Source: Diplonema japonicum | Taxonomy: Eukaryota; Euglenozoa; Diplonemea; Diplonemida; Diplonemidae | Length of the DNA: 64,000 nt | Assembly (NCBI GenBank): GCA_964019335.1 | Contig: OZ025687.1 | Location: 186,001 to 250,000 of the forward strand | Direction: 5' to 3' | Shown: piece after piece, positions 1 to 10,810 of the stretch | Layout of the letters: the number at the start of each line of letters is the position of its first letter | Numbering within the stretch: the first letter of the stretch is position 1 | Position numbers and translations under genes: made by a program | The notes under the pieces: generated by a model | What the model saw: only the letters and a program-made list of their open reading frames with translations | What the model was told of the DNA's origin: nothing | The model's database searches: none

Positions 1-2828
1 TGATTCGTACGACTTAATGGCGCTCTGGACATCGCCGAGCGACTCCAGATGTCGGGCGTGTGAGTAGTAGATAGTCCGTAGGTGGATCCTGTCCTTGTCC
101 TCTGCTGTTTTGATGGCTTCGTCCCACCTCCCGCATGCCTGTGAGGTTTGATGGTATTGCGTGTTGTCGATGTATACCTGATGCATGATGTTCAGCAGGT
201 CGTACCTCCCACACTTGATGTACAGCCTTTCTGCATCTTCGATGAGGCCGAGCTGCAGCGCCAACATTGCAATGTGTGCTTCCACCTCGGGCTCCTTCTT
301 GGCTTCCCTTAAGGCACGTGCACCTTTCGCATCCTGCATGTTGCCAAGACAAACCTGTATGATGTGGGTGCGCTGTTTTTCTCACATACCTCAGCAACAT
401 CAAGCCTGCCTGTCTTGACGCACATCTGCGCCATGTTCATCCACACATTCTCGTCTTTGATGAGCTTCACCGATCTATACGCCGCGTCCATGTCCCCGCA
501 GGCGAGGTTGTACGAAAAGTCAAGCAGTGCTTCGCGCACCCTCGGGTCTGTGCAGTCAATGCCCTCGAAGTCACGCATCACCTTCGATATGATGTTGGAC
601 GACAACTCGATGGAAGCCGAGCGTGACTTGCTGTAGAAGTAAAAGTTCGGTACAGAAAGCCCGATAAGCGCTGTCATGGTTTTGTCCAATGGGAACCTCT
701 CTTGTAGTTTTACGCCCTTCGCAGAGGCGAACAGCGTCACCACTTCAATCTTGGACACCTCGGCATTCTCTTCCTCCTTCTCTGCCGCCTCACCGGTGTC
801 CTGCTTCTTGTGCTTACCAGTCTCGCAGGCAAGGATCCGCGGTTCCGTCTCGTCCCAGCAGATGGTGTTCGGTGACCTGTTGAGTGTCGCGAAGTCGAAC
901 GTCATAACCTTGTCGCGCTCCAGGTCGCAGATGAAGACCTTCGTAGCCATCATCTGTTAGGTATTTCATTAATTAATCACAGCATACCGATTGGCCGTGG
1001 GCGTCCGTTTGCTTCGCGAGCACAGCTACCTGACTACCGTTGCAGTTCACAGCAATGCTGTCTATGCTAAGGCTGCCAGGTTCCCAAAGTTGCTTTGGGT
1101 ATCCGTGTGCCTTGTCTTCGCCAGCCCTGCCTCCGATCCACCAGCAGCTTACATAACTCTTGCTAGTTGCGACCACAAGGAAGTCCCCGTTGACGTGTGT
1201 GTGTGTCGCGTCACCCTCGTGAGCCTTTATGGATAGGTGAGAGAGCTTCTGCAGCTGGTGGTTGTACAGCTCGATGCTGCTGATACCCCGCTCAGTGCGC
1301 GTGACAAGGATTTTGTCGGAGTGCAGGGCAACACCCGTGTTCTCGGTTTCGATGACACCCTGTGTGGTTAAATAAAGGAACGGCAACATACCACAGACAC
1401 CGCCTTGTTCATGTGCACGTGGAACACTTCTACCTCTTTGTTGTTCCACGCAGCGAAGTAGGAGCCTGCCAAGTCCACGCCCTTGACGCGGATCTGCGCT
1501 GTGGTAGTGAACACCTGGCGCTGGAGGATGTCCTCGTAGAGCACAAGGTTGGGGGTGAGCTGGATGACGGCTGCGCTGCGCCACAAACGGCGCTTGAGGG
1601 CGGTGCCGTGCAGGATGGAGATGGAGTCCGGAGCTGCGGCTGCTAAGAGGGACTCGCCAGGCCCCCATGTGATGTCGGGGACAGGATCGTCGAGGCGCAC
1701 TTCAGACAGTGAAACCCAGTCCTCCTCTGAGGTGGAAATCTGCCCGCCCGTGTACTGCCAAAACAGCACCTTCCCCCCTTTGGTCCCCCCCACGATGGTC
1801 CGCTTTGCGCTGTTGTACGATATCGAAAGGATCTTTTCTGCTCGCAGCTCTTGCTCGCCTTGCAGGATGTAGTTCTCGTTCGCATCGATGTTCCACACAC
1901 GAACCATGCTCTCGTGCGCGCACGTTGCCAGCAGGCCCTGCCCGATCCAGATCATCTGCGCGGAGGCGGTGTTCGCACCTTTGCCGAAGGATATTCTGAA
2001 CCTCGCTTGCTGGGACCATCTGTTGCCCTCAGCGAGTACGTAGTAGGAGACACCGCTGGCTTGGTTCATGGCGACAAGGCCGCTCTTCTGCGGGTGGTAG
2101 AGGAGGGAGGTGATGGGCTGGTTGTCGAGGTTGAAGACGACGCTGCAGTTGCCGTCCTCGTCTACACCCCACACGTTACCGGAGGTGCCACCCATGAACC
2201 ACGTGCACTGCTCGTTGAAGCGTGCGACGGGGTAGGCAGGGTTCAGGTCGGGCTCGTCCTCGTCCTCGAGCATGAGACGCTGCTCGTCGTTGAGTTCGCT
2301 CTCCTCGTTAGCAACGTTGTTAAGCTGGCGTTCTTTGGGCTTCGCACGGAAGACGACATGTGTGAGGGCACCCTCAAGGTATTCCCTGTCCTTGTTTGAA
2401 TTGTGTTGAGATATGACATTCCTTTCGCCTCTCCACACACACCACACACCGTGCGTGTCGCCGGTCAAGACCTTGTCGCCAGCAGTGTTCCAGCAGACAA
2501 TCCCTAGTGGGTTTCCTTTGTGTGGTGAGGAGACTTCTTGAACTTCATTTTCTGCAGACCAGATTAGGATCGACCCGTCCTTCCACCCCGTGCAAAGAAC
2601 TTTTCGCCTTGGGTGCCAATCAAATGCTGTACATGTTAAACAGTTATCGCTCGAGTTCCCGTGACAGAAGCTGTGGATCAACGCACCTTCGTCTGCGTAA
2701 ATGCTGACCCGTCCGGCGATCCCGAACTCCCCTGACGAGACAGCTAGTATAGGATACTGGGGGTGCCATTTGTTTCCCAACACCGCCACCTGCTCCGACT
2801 TTATCTTGAAGTTAAAATGCAGCGCCAT
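1..2828 (-). CDS. IFT140: Intraflagellar transport protein 140 (partial, C-terminus off the window)
   Basis: IFT-A subunit for retrograde transport and membrane-protein entry in cilia. Five exons are visible: 2828-1392, 1359-988, 953-390, 354-178 and 138-1 (still open). The introns are 32, 34, 35 and 39 nt, all GTATG...AG, and every junction keeps phase 0, giving 896 residues in the window. The N-terminal ~500 residues are WD40 repeats, starting MALHFNFKIKS and including a DWHPRRKVLCTGWKDG blade. The later exons are TPR-like; VCLGNMQDAKGARALREA followed by CGRWDEAIKTAEDKDR matches the IFT140 family almost word for word. The start is the first ATG after a long A-rich leader; in-frame sequence upstream is only homopolymer. 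The remaining C-terminal TPR region lies beyond position 1. Identification is very secure. Confidence 0.96.
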
Positions 2829-4766
2829 TGTTTCAGGGCTTTTCTTCTTCTTTTTTTTTTTTTTTTTTTTTTGGTCTCCTCTTTTTTCTTTTCCTTCCTC
2901 CGCCCCCTCCTGTGTATGTGGTGTCTTTTTTTTTTTTTTTTTTTTTCCTTCCTCCAAATGAAAATAATGAAACAGATATAAAAAAAAAAAAAAAAAAGAT
3001 AATGTCGCCGAATGGTACAGAGGAAAGCTCATTAAAGAGAAATAACCTCGTAAGTAGAAAGAAAACCAAAAAAAAAAGAAAAACCACAGATTTTCGAAGC
3101 AACCGGGGAAAGGGAAGGGGGGGGGGGGACTGTTCTTTTTCTTTTAAAAAAAAGGAAATTTCGATTTAGTTCTGGCCTAAGGACACGGATCTTTCAATAT
3201 AATAAAAAGAAGAAAAAAAGGAGAGAGGGGGAGGAGGGGGGGAAGAGGAGAGACTATCAAGACACCTCCATCTAAGCATCCTCGCTTTCTTTTAAAGCTG
3301 GAACAAAAGTGGTTCAGGATGCAAGCAGAAGTGTCGCTCTTCTTTTCGGTATTCTTGAGTAGGTACACAAAAATCTTCTTTTTTTTTCCCTCCCCCTTCC
3401 CTCTTTTGTTTTATATTTATATTTTATAATAGGTTACAATGTTATTACTATATGTATCCCCTTTTCATTCCCCCTTGCTGGTCCTATTGCGTGACGATAT
3501 CCCAGCGGGGGGGAGGGGAGTGGAAATTATTTTCATTTTTCTTTCCCATAACAACCTCACTATTTTGCAAAGGAGGTGTTTCAAGATAAAAAAAATGTAA
3601 ACTTCAAAGGGAAGGAAGAGAGAGATGGGGATCTTCTTCATTTTACAAGAAGAGCTACTGTTAAATATAAAAATTCTTTTAAAAAAAAAAGAAATTGTCA
3701 ACTCGTGCCTATTTAAAAACCCTATTCTTTTCTTTTCTTTTTTTTTTGCTTTTCTCCCTTTCCTTTCTCGAGCGAAGAAATCAAAAAACGGCAAATCTTT
3801 TTTTTTTTTCCCCGTTTCTTTTTAAATTCATGTTTTCATGTTTGTCAACAACAAGCCTTTTCTTCTTCTTTTTTTTTTCTTTCTCAAAAAAAAAAAGATC
3901 TCTTTTTTCACCAAAGAGTCGCTTTCTTCTTTTTTTCTTTTTTCTTCTCTGGTTCACAGCGATTCTTAGAGGAGGGGGGGGGGGGGGGGGGGGGAGAAGA
4001 AGAAAAGACGTTTAGCTCACTTCTTGCCAACATTCGCGAAATGCGGAAAAGGCTTCTATGGTAGCATTGAAGGAAAGAATAAAAATAAAAAGCCCATACG
4101 AGCAAGGAAGCCTGCTAGTGTCCCTACACACTGTAGTGTAGTCAGAAAAGTGAATGACAGGTGGGGGGGGGGGGATTCTTTTTTAGAGTAATCAAGGTAG
4201 AAAATCACTTTGATGTGGGGGGAAAATGGCAGCAACAAGCCCCACCGGAAGGAACAAAAAAAAAGATTACAGTAAGTCACTATGAATGAATGAAGGTTTA
4301 AAAAAAAGAGAGGGAAGAAGCGGGAAGGGGGGGGGGGGGGGGGATGGTCAAACGCAGTGGGAACTAAGCCTTGCTGTGCTTTTTAAAAAGAAATAACAGT
4401 TTGTCTCGGTTCAGTTCAAAAGCTTGTTTATCCATAAACTGCCTTTGCCTCCCCCCCCCCCCCCCCCCCCTCTGGTGGTATATAAATTCCTTTGGACAAA
4501 TAAATAAGAAGAAACGGAAGGGGGGGGAGAGAGAGAGAGCAGGATTTCTGCTTTTATGGGAGTTCTTTTAGAGAGAAAAAGGAAGATAGACGCCCGAGAA
4601 AAAAAAAAGAAAAAAACAGAAAAAAAAAGAGTAAAAGAATGGATGGCTCTTTATTACCAAACAAACGAATCAACAATTGAACTCGTTTATTTTCTTTTTT
4701 CATGTTTTCTTTTTTTTTTTCTTTCTTTCTTTTCTTTTTTCTCTTTTTTGCACGAGGGACCATGCA

Positions 4767-4799
<33 letters not shown>

Positions 4800-5038
4800 A
4801 TGGGTAACGAGAGTTAACACTGTTTGGTTTCTAAAATTCACTTCCTGTATTTCTTTTTTTTTTTTCTCTTTCTTTTTTACAGCATGATTTCAAATGCTGG
4901 ATATTAAAAAAAAAAGACATGAAAATCTCACAAGTACTGCGATGTATGTAACTATGGCCTGCCTAGGATGAGTAGGACCATAAGGGACCTCCCCTCTTGG
5001 AGTGAAAGTACAGAAAAAAACATAAAAAAAAAAAAACT
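2829..5038. other. Gene-free low-complexity region
   Basis: About 2.2 kb with no credible gene on either strand. It is made of A, T, G and C homopolymers (for example a G run near 3977-3995, a G run near 4327-4343, a C run near 4450-4470). All open frames here are Phe/Lys/Pro/Gly runs read from these tracts. Slightly more complex islands at about 3160-3370 and 4920-5035 show nothing I can name. It is the 5' side of IFT140 and the 3' side of the surface-protein gene. Confidence 0.7.
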
Positions 5039-5233
5039 CAAATTAACATGCAAACTCCCAGAGCGAAAGCCGCATGCCCTAAAAAGGGAGGGGGGTATGG
5101 TCAGTACTAGGTATCTCTCAGTTTCGATCTAATCTTGCGACTCCTCCAAGTGCTGATCTCTTCAGGCAAGAAGCACCCTTCATTGGCTCCCACTAGCGTC
5201 CCAGCAGGTTTGGAGAGTACTTTTCCCGACCAC
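5039..5233. repeat. Conserved non-coding repeat, copy 1 (structured RNA or SINE-like)
   Basis: This 195-nt block matches 20223-20386 over its whole length apart from two insertions here (about 20 nt near 5085-5107 and about 10 nt near 5204-5213). Shared blocks include CTAGGTATCTCTCAGTTTCG, CGACTCCTCC and ACTAGCGTCCCAG, ending in GAGTACTTTTCCC and ACCAC. It contains no shared open frame. A 29-nt hairpin (about 5149-5177) aligns without gaps to the one in copy 2. A TTTT run lies close to the end in plus orientation, which could serve as a polymerase III terminator. It lies about 600 nt downstream of the stop of the surface-protein gene. Identity unknown: I could not match it to U1-U6, SL RNA, 7SL, RNase P or tRNA. 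Confidence 0.7.
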
Positions 5234-5807
5234 AAAAAACATAAAAAAAAAAAAAAAAAAAAAACAGAAGTAAAAGATAGATGAACTATGCTCTTCCAGA
5301 CATCACCCATGGCATCCGTGAGAGGGCAAAGGTGCACAGTCTCCTCGTCTTTACCCGCTTTGGAGGCGCCGTCACTCGCCCAAGACCGGCTGGTCTTGCT
5401 GCCCCCCCCCCCCCCCCCCCCCCCCACAAAGAAAATAAATAAATGAATAAATAAAGGAACATTCGTATGGGGGCAAATTCTTCTTGAAACAAATACGGGG
5501 GAGGTGGGGAAGGGGAGGGGGGAGGGGAGCTTAGGTAACGGAGTTCTATTGTCCTAGCTTTTGAAATAATATAAAAAAAAAAAATATACATGGTGCCCTT
5601 TTTTTTTTTCTTCCCAAGTTGTTCTTTGCTTTTTCTTCCCCCTCGTGTCTTCTTGAGGGAAAGGAGGGATCGGGGAATCTATATATGTATTCCCCCCACT
5701 TCCCCCCCCCCCCCCCTTCTTTTCTCCTTCTCTTCTTTTTTACTTAAGAATTATAATAATAAAGCCGATAAAAGGTTTCGTGAGGTCAAATTCTAGACTT
5801 TTCTTTT
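5234..5807. other. Gene-free low-complexity spacer
   Basis: A poly-A tract at about 5243-5263, a C run at 5401-5425, another C run near 5702-5716 and mixed purine/pyrimidine tracts. I see no gene. It is the presumed 3' UTR and spacer of the gene ending at 5808. Confidence 0.6.
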
Positions 5808-8800
5808 TCACACAGCTATGGCAATAGTGTTCTTGTTAACTGGCTTCCTTCGTCTATGCCGTGGGGATACGGGTGGGGTGGACTGGCTATCAGGGTTTGA
5901 CGGGGATGCAGGAAGAACAAGGCCGGCGTCTGGTGTATCGCTTACCTTGGGAGAAAGATGCTGAGAGGGAATCGAACAAGTGCGGACGTCGTCCTTCAGC
6001 TCCGCCCACGAGAGGTTAGTCAGTGTGGCGGTGGACTTCTTCTCCAATAGAAGAGGGCATTCCAGCTCAAGGGACGAAAGGTCACCGTTTGTGTTATTCG
6101 TCGACCCCGGCAGCACGGTGCTGCTCACATCTGCCATCAAGGCGCTCCAGGTACGCTTCCTCCGGCTTGGAGGCATTTTCCTCACTTCCACCACCTCCTC
6201 GTCACTGTCGATGTCTTTGCTTTCTACGTCTCTACTTTCACACTTCATGACAGGCAGCATTTCACCGATTTCTAGTTCGCACTCATCGTCATCCATCAGC
6301 AGCCTCTTGTCATATTCTTCCCACTCCAGCTTTTGCAGCCGTGTCCGCCGCCCTTTGCACAGCACGTACAGCTCTGTAGCCATGTCGAGAAGGACCTTGA
6401 TCAGCAGTGTGACCAACGCTCCTAGAAACTGTTAGTTTGGTTGTTATTATTAGATGATAAAAAACTTAAGCAAAGAGACATACAAAGATAGCCGCCAAGC
6501 CCATCGCATTGTGCGTAACATCTTCCGCGTAGTACGCGACAGCCGCGCACAGCAGCCCCACCGACTGCAGCAGCAACCGTACACCATCCGCCCAGTTGTC
6601 CCTCATCCTGATGTGCGGCCGCTTCCATGCTTCGACCAAACAGGACAGAAGACAGAGCACCGATAAGAAGACACGGATGTGGCCGCACTGTTGGTATGTG
6701 GAGGCGGGTATCGCTGTCCCCAGCCCGACGAGGAACATGAGGCCGAAGTCGTTGGCTAAGTACCAACAACACGCTTCTCGGAAGGCACGGAGCTGCAAGC
6801 TGAACCGAAAGGTGACGGGGTTTGTTCTCCTCCGTGACACCCACTCCCCTTTGCCCACGATGAACGTCATCCATCGGCTCGTGGGCACGTCCACCTCCCT
6901 GTAACGTGCTTGTTCCGTCTTCACCGCGTCGTACAGAATGTACCCCACATAGCCAGGAACGAGGATCAGGGCACCCACAATGAACAGGCCCACAGTCACG
7001 TGCAACGCAGCCCCGCTGAAAATCAAGGCCCACCCGCACTTAGCCTGTCCCTGGTATAGGAACAAGAACACGAATAGGGAACCCCCTGGGAACCGGATAA
7101 GACCTTGGGCTGCGCTGGTGGTTGTGACTGGCAACCAGTGAGACGGCCCAAGCGTAGGAACCTTCGCAGTCTGTAGAAACAGAAGATTAAACTTTTACTT
7201 TTTTTCTTTAATTCATACCACGCGCTTAACGAGCAAAGAGGCCAAGTATTGCAACCCAAAGGCACTCATCATTATGAGTGTGTTGTATGAAGCAGCCCCC
7301 AGGCAGTCGCTGCCGTCTATGGGCAGACCCAAGGGGTTCATGGAACGGGGGAGTTTTTGTACCGTGCCGTTACCGCACCTGGAAGAGGTTGAAGAAGGAA
7401 AAAAAGGTACATACTCTAAATCAAGAAGCAGGGCTATCTGCTGAGCACCTTGCGGTGCACCTCCAAGGACTGCAGCCACGCCCACGACGTTTTCCCCGAC
7501 AAGGCTTTTGATCTTCTCAGCTTCAACTACGATAACAGCCTCGCCCATGTCAACAACGCGTGTGTACCACAGTGCATCGTCGCTGACCCTGATGGTGACA
7601 GTCTCCTCCATGTCCGCCCTGTACCCGTTGATCATAACCTTGAAGGCGACAGCCCTCTCGCTGAACGAGAGCACGTCGATGCTGATCTTTTGGTTGTCGA
7701 TAGCCCATTGCATCCCATTCTTCAGCTTTTGGTTGTTCGTCCCGAACGAGAACAGGTTCGTGGTAGCTTCGTCACCCTTCCACATATTTCTATCGAAGCT
7801 TCCAGCACTGAGCTCTAGTTTAATCTCGATCCCCGAGTCACCTATGTCGTCCGAGTGCAAGACTCCCATATAAGACCACTGCAGCACGCCTGTCGAGATG
7901 GGTGTGTTTGTGTCGGCAACGGGCGCACCTCCATCAGGCACCAGCTGAGGAGGCAAAGCGGGTGGGTGCTGCGGAGTGTCTGCTTGGATAGGAGTAGCAA
8001 CGGTTGGCTGCGGTTGCACAGGCGCAGTAAGATTCGCAGGGGGTTCAACAGGTGGAAGCACCGGAGGCAGGATAGGAGGTTCTGCTGGCGGAGTCACCGG
8101 CGGCAGCACTGGAGGTGTGATTGGAGCAGTTTGTGGTGGTAGCACAGGGGGGGTGACAGGAGGAGTTTGAGGTGGCAACACCGGAGGCGTGGCTGGAGGT
8201 GTTTGAGGTGGCAACACCGGCGGTGTGGCCGGAGGAGTTTGTGGTGGTAGCACAGGTGGCGTGACAGGGGGCGTTTGGGGCGGTAGCACAGGAGGTTCTG
8301 CTGGCGGAGTCACCGGCGGCAGCACCGGAGGTGTGATTGGAGGAGTTTGAGGTGGTAGCACAGGGGGGGTGACTGGAGGAGTTTGAGGTGGCAGCACAGG
8401 CGGTGTAACTGGAGGAGTTTGAGGTGGAAGAACAGGCGGTGTGACTGGAGGAGTTTGAGGTGGAAGAACAGGAGGAGCTTGAGGCGGCTCAACTGGGGGG
8501 TTCTGTGGTGGCTCAACAGGCGGAGTGATTGGAGGGTTTCTAGGAGGTTCGACAGGAGGCGCCACAGGAGGTTCTACACACTGAGGAGTCATGCACACAC
8601 ACCAGTGGTCTACGGGGTCACAATCTTTCAGGTGGATAGTACCAGAGTTTAAAAAAAGGTGACTATTGTCTGTGTGCCAAATATAGCACCCGTGAGGGAC
8701 CGGGAAATTGGGATCGATGTTCGCTGAGTCTTCTAAATCGGGCGCCTTGCTCGGTGTGACGCCGAGATCCGTGGCTGCCCTTAAACAAGTTTCGCCATCA

Positions 8801-8943
8801 CTGATGATCACCAGAGACATTGTGTCGCATGTGCCCATCTTCAACACTGAATACGCACATCCGGGAGGGAGCTCCTTTGGGGCCAGGGCAATCGGTGTTA
8901 CTGCACCGTAGGCCAGCCCCAGCAATGGGAGCACCCACGCCAT
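5808..8943 (-). CDS. Large surface membrane protein: signal peptide, Cys-rich domain, Pro-rich repeat stalk, multi-pass membrane region
   Basis: Not assigned to a named family. Exons 8943-7415, 7378-7219, 7170-6484 and 6428-5808 join in frame to 998 residues; introns are 36, 48 and 55 nt. Order of parts: signal peptide (MAWVLPLLGLAYGAV), a Cys-rich domain (about 25-120), a stalk of about 170 residues built from a 12-residue unit PPVLPPQTPPVT with variants, a globular extracellular domain (about 330-540) and a membrane region in exons 3-4 with about six hydrophobic helices. The ~190-residue cytoplasmic tail is charged, then Ser/Pro-rich (SPSNPDSQSTPPVSPRHRRR). Topology therefore suggests a cell-surface receptor, transporter or channel-like protein with a rigid stalk; function is not inferable. 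The first intron is a multiple of three with no stop, so retention would add 12 residues. Confidence 0.82.
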
Positions 8944-9219
8944 CGTTGGTTATACCTTGTTTTTTTTTCTTTTTCTTTCCTTTTTTCTTTTTTGTCTTCT
9001 CCCTTCCTTCTTCTTTTCTTTTGTTGCAGTTTTTCTACTTTATCTTGTTGTTTTTTCAGAACATCTTTTTTTTTTCTTTTTTTTTTTCCTTTCTTTCTTT
9101 TTAAATATTTCCCTCGTGTATGGTCCTTTTTTTTTGTTTGGTTGGAAGGTTCGATGTACTTCAAAACAAAATTAACTTGTGCGTTTCTCAATATCTAACC
9201 GTTCATGTCGTGCGCTCCA

Positions 9220-9840
9220 CTATTTCAAGGCGGCCTCGATGGCCTCACAAATGGTCACAGGTGATGCCAAACCACCGACACCGACATCGCCACAAGCTAC
9301 TCGCTTCTCCACAGGGGGGACCAGGATCGCTCCAGAAGCCTGAATGGCTGCTATTTGTGTATGTGTCACATTTTGCGCCCACATCACGGGGTTCATGGCC
9401 GGTGCCACAATGAAAGGCTTTGTGGGTACGGTAAATGAAGGGTGTATGTTATAAGGCCAGGCTCGCACAACCGACATAAGTAGGTTCGTGGCAAGTCCGT
9501 GAGTGATGCTTGCTAGGCTGTTCGCCGATAACGGTGCGATGCACAGGAGGGAGCATCGCTTCACAAGTTCAATGTGAACAACGTCATCCGCGCCCACTTT
9601 TTTGTAGGTGCTCCACTCGTCGTCGTCTGTGTACAGAGTCCCATTCATTTCTAAGAGTTTTTCTTCAAGGCCTTTTTCCACCACCTGGCCTTTGTACTCC
9701 GCCTTTAAAAAATTTTTAGCGGATTCTGTCACCACCACCACAACACCCCATCCTCTCTTATCTATCTCCTCGAGAATCTCCACAACCTTGACCGTCGCCA
9801 CGCTCCCTGTCAGACCCAAGCACACGATGGGTTTGGGCAT
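9220..9840 (-). CDS. PPCDC: Phosphopantothenoylcysteine decarboxylase
   Basis: HFCD-family flavoprotein that decarboxylates 4'-phosphopantothenoylcysteine to 4'-phosphopantetheine, a step of coenzyme A synthesis, in the cytosol. Single exon, 206 residues, the usual length for the stand-alone eukaryotic enzyme. Visible hallmarks: a Rossmann-like start (CLGLTGSVATVKVVEI), the active-site His region VVHIELVKR, the PAMNPVMW substrate-binding motif and the KRVACGDVGVGGLA loop carrying the catalytic Cys. A related reading is a Hal3-type regulatory subunit, but all catalytic motifs are intact, so the enzyme is favoured. Start is the first ATG; upstream sequence is low complexity. Confidence 0.94.
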   Translation of the reverse strand: MPKPIVCLGLTGSVATVKVVEILEEIDKRGWGVVVVVTESAKNFLKAEYKGQVVEKGLEEKLLEMNGTLYTDDDEWSTYKKVGADDVVHIELVKRCSLLCIAPLSANSLASITHGLATNLLMSVVRAWPYNIHPSFTVPTKPFIVAPAMNPVMWAQNVTHTQIAAIQASGAILVPPVEKRVACGDVGVGGLASPVTICEAIEAALK

Positions 9841-10115
9841 TTTTTTTTTGTTTGGGCTGAGGAAGAGAAAATGATTGGGGGGGGGGGGGTGTCTTTTAAT
9901 TCAAAACAAGAAAGTTATACATGGGTTCTGATTGCCATTTAGAGAGAAAGAAAAGGGGGGGGGTAATCTTTTTTAGGGTTAGGGGGGGGGGGGTGGGGTT
10001 TTTTCTCTCTCTTTTTTTTTTCCTCTCTTCATTCTTCTGGACACTCCGCACTCGAAAACGTAAATCACGCAAAAAAAAAAAAAAGGGAAAAAAAAAAAAG
10101 AGGGAAAACTAGACG
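9841..10115. other. Low-complexity spacer
   Basis: G-, T- and A-rich tracts between PPCDC and a short retrotransposon-like tail. No gene is seen. Confidence 0.55.
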
Positions 10116-10215
10116 AAGGCTTGCGTTTTTGCGCTTACCAACTAGTCTTTGGCGGCTTCACCCTTTTGTGGGGGGGATGAGCGTGTTGAATGAAGCAGCC
10201 GCTTGCTTTCTCTCG
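10116..10215 (-). mobile_element. Possible 3'-end remnant of a non-LTR retrotransposon
   Basis: The segment 10116-10139 is nearly identical (about 21 of 24 positions) to 28956-28979, which closes the larger retrotransposon relic; both share the core GCGTTTTTGCGC and, on the minus strand, follow a stop codon by a few bases. Upstream on the minus strand a short frame reads SSPPQKGEAAKD then stop, resembling the C-terminal GTPHNGDNGD and QQPQNGDRLV ends of the other two copies. It is bounded by homopolymers. Only about 100 nt survive, as expected for severe 5' truncation. Confidence 0.4.
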
Positions 10216-10810
10216 CAAAAAAAAAGGGGGTAGGGGGAGTAGATAGGATGTGATTTTTGGTTCGGTTTCCTTTTCTTTCTTTTTTTTTTTTTGCCCTTTC
10301 CCGTTTTTTTTTTTTTTTTTTTTTTTTTTTTTCCTTCATTTCTTTTTCTAGGGAAGGGAGATAGTAAATAGACCACGAAGCAAGAGTTTTTTTTTTTTTT
10401 TTCAATAACTTTATATCGGAATAATTCAAAAAAAAAAAAAAAAAAAAAAAAAAAGAAAAAGCACAGAAATCACACGTAAAGACACAGAAACGAGAGGGAA
10501 GAAAAAAAAAGGGGGGGGATGACTTTAGCTGCTCGAGCGGATGTTGCTTCCCTTCCGCGTATGTATAGCTGTGGGTGGGTTGCTATCTGTTGTCAGTACG
10601 AAGGCGCCGGACAACTCTTATCTCTACGCTCTGGTCGTGCTGCGCATTGCCCTTCAGCGAATTCTGGCCTTTCTGCCTACTGAACGGCAACAAAAAAAAA
10701 AAGAGACACTTTCAAAAGAAAAAGAGAAAACGCCACATTGCTACTCAGTGTCTTTTTTTTTTTTTTTTTTCCCCTCACCCTCCCTTTTTTTTTGTTTTTT
10801 TTTCTTGACC
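10216..10810. other. Gene-free spacer with one higher-complexity island
   Basis: Mostly homopolymer (T runs at about 10300-10332, A runs at about 10428-10454). The part 10515-10690 has balanced composition and no dominant tract. It holds a plus-strand frame starting at 10541 (MLLPFRVCIAVGG...) that runs into lysine and phenylalanine homopolymer, and on the minus strand no frame above about 30 codons. It may be 3' UTR of the START-domain gene or an unrecognised non-coding RNA. Confidence 0.5.

Noticed and set aside
2833-3102. Lys/Phe-rich frames near the IFT140 start
   Set aside because: Homopolymer translation; the IFT140 ATG at 2828 lies just outside.
5108-5130. Spliced-leader RNA (CTAG/GTATCT resembling an exon-intron donor in the conserved repeat)
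   Set aside because: The sequence before the putative donor is not conserved between the two copies, and nothing like a known leader or Sm site is present.
5039-5233. U2 or other spliceosomal snRNA as identity of the conserved repeat
   Set aside because: Slight resemblance of a short TATC...TCAGTTT stretch to U2, but no branch-point recognition GTAGTA or Sm site in the expected order.
9220-9840. Hal3-type phosphatase inhibitor instead of PPCDC
   Set aside because: All catalytic motifs (His, PAMN, ACG loop) are present and the acidic tail typical of yeast Hal3 is absent.
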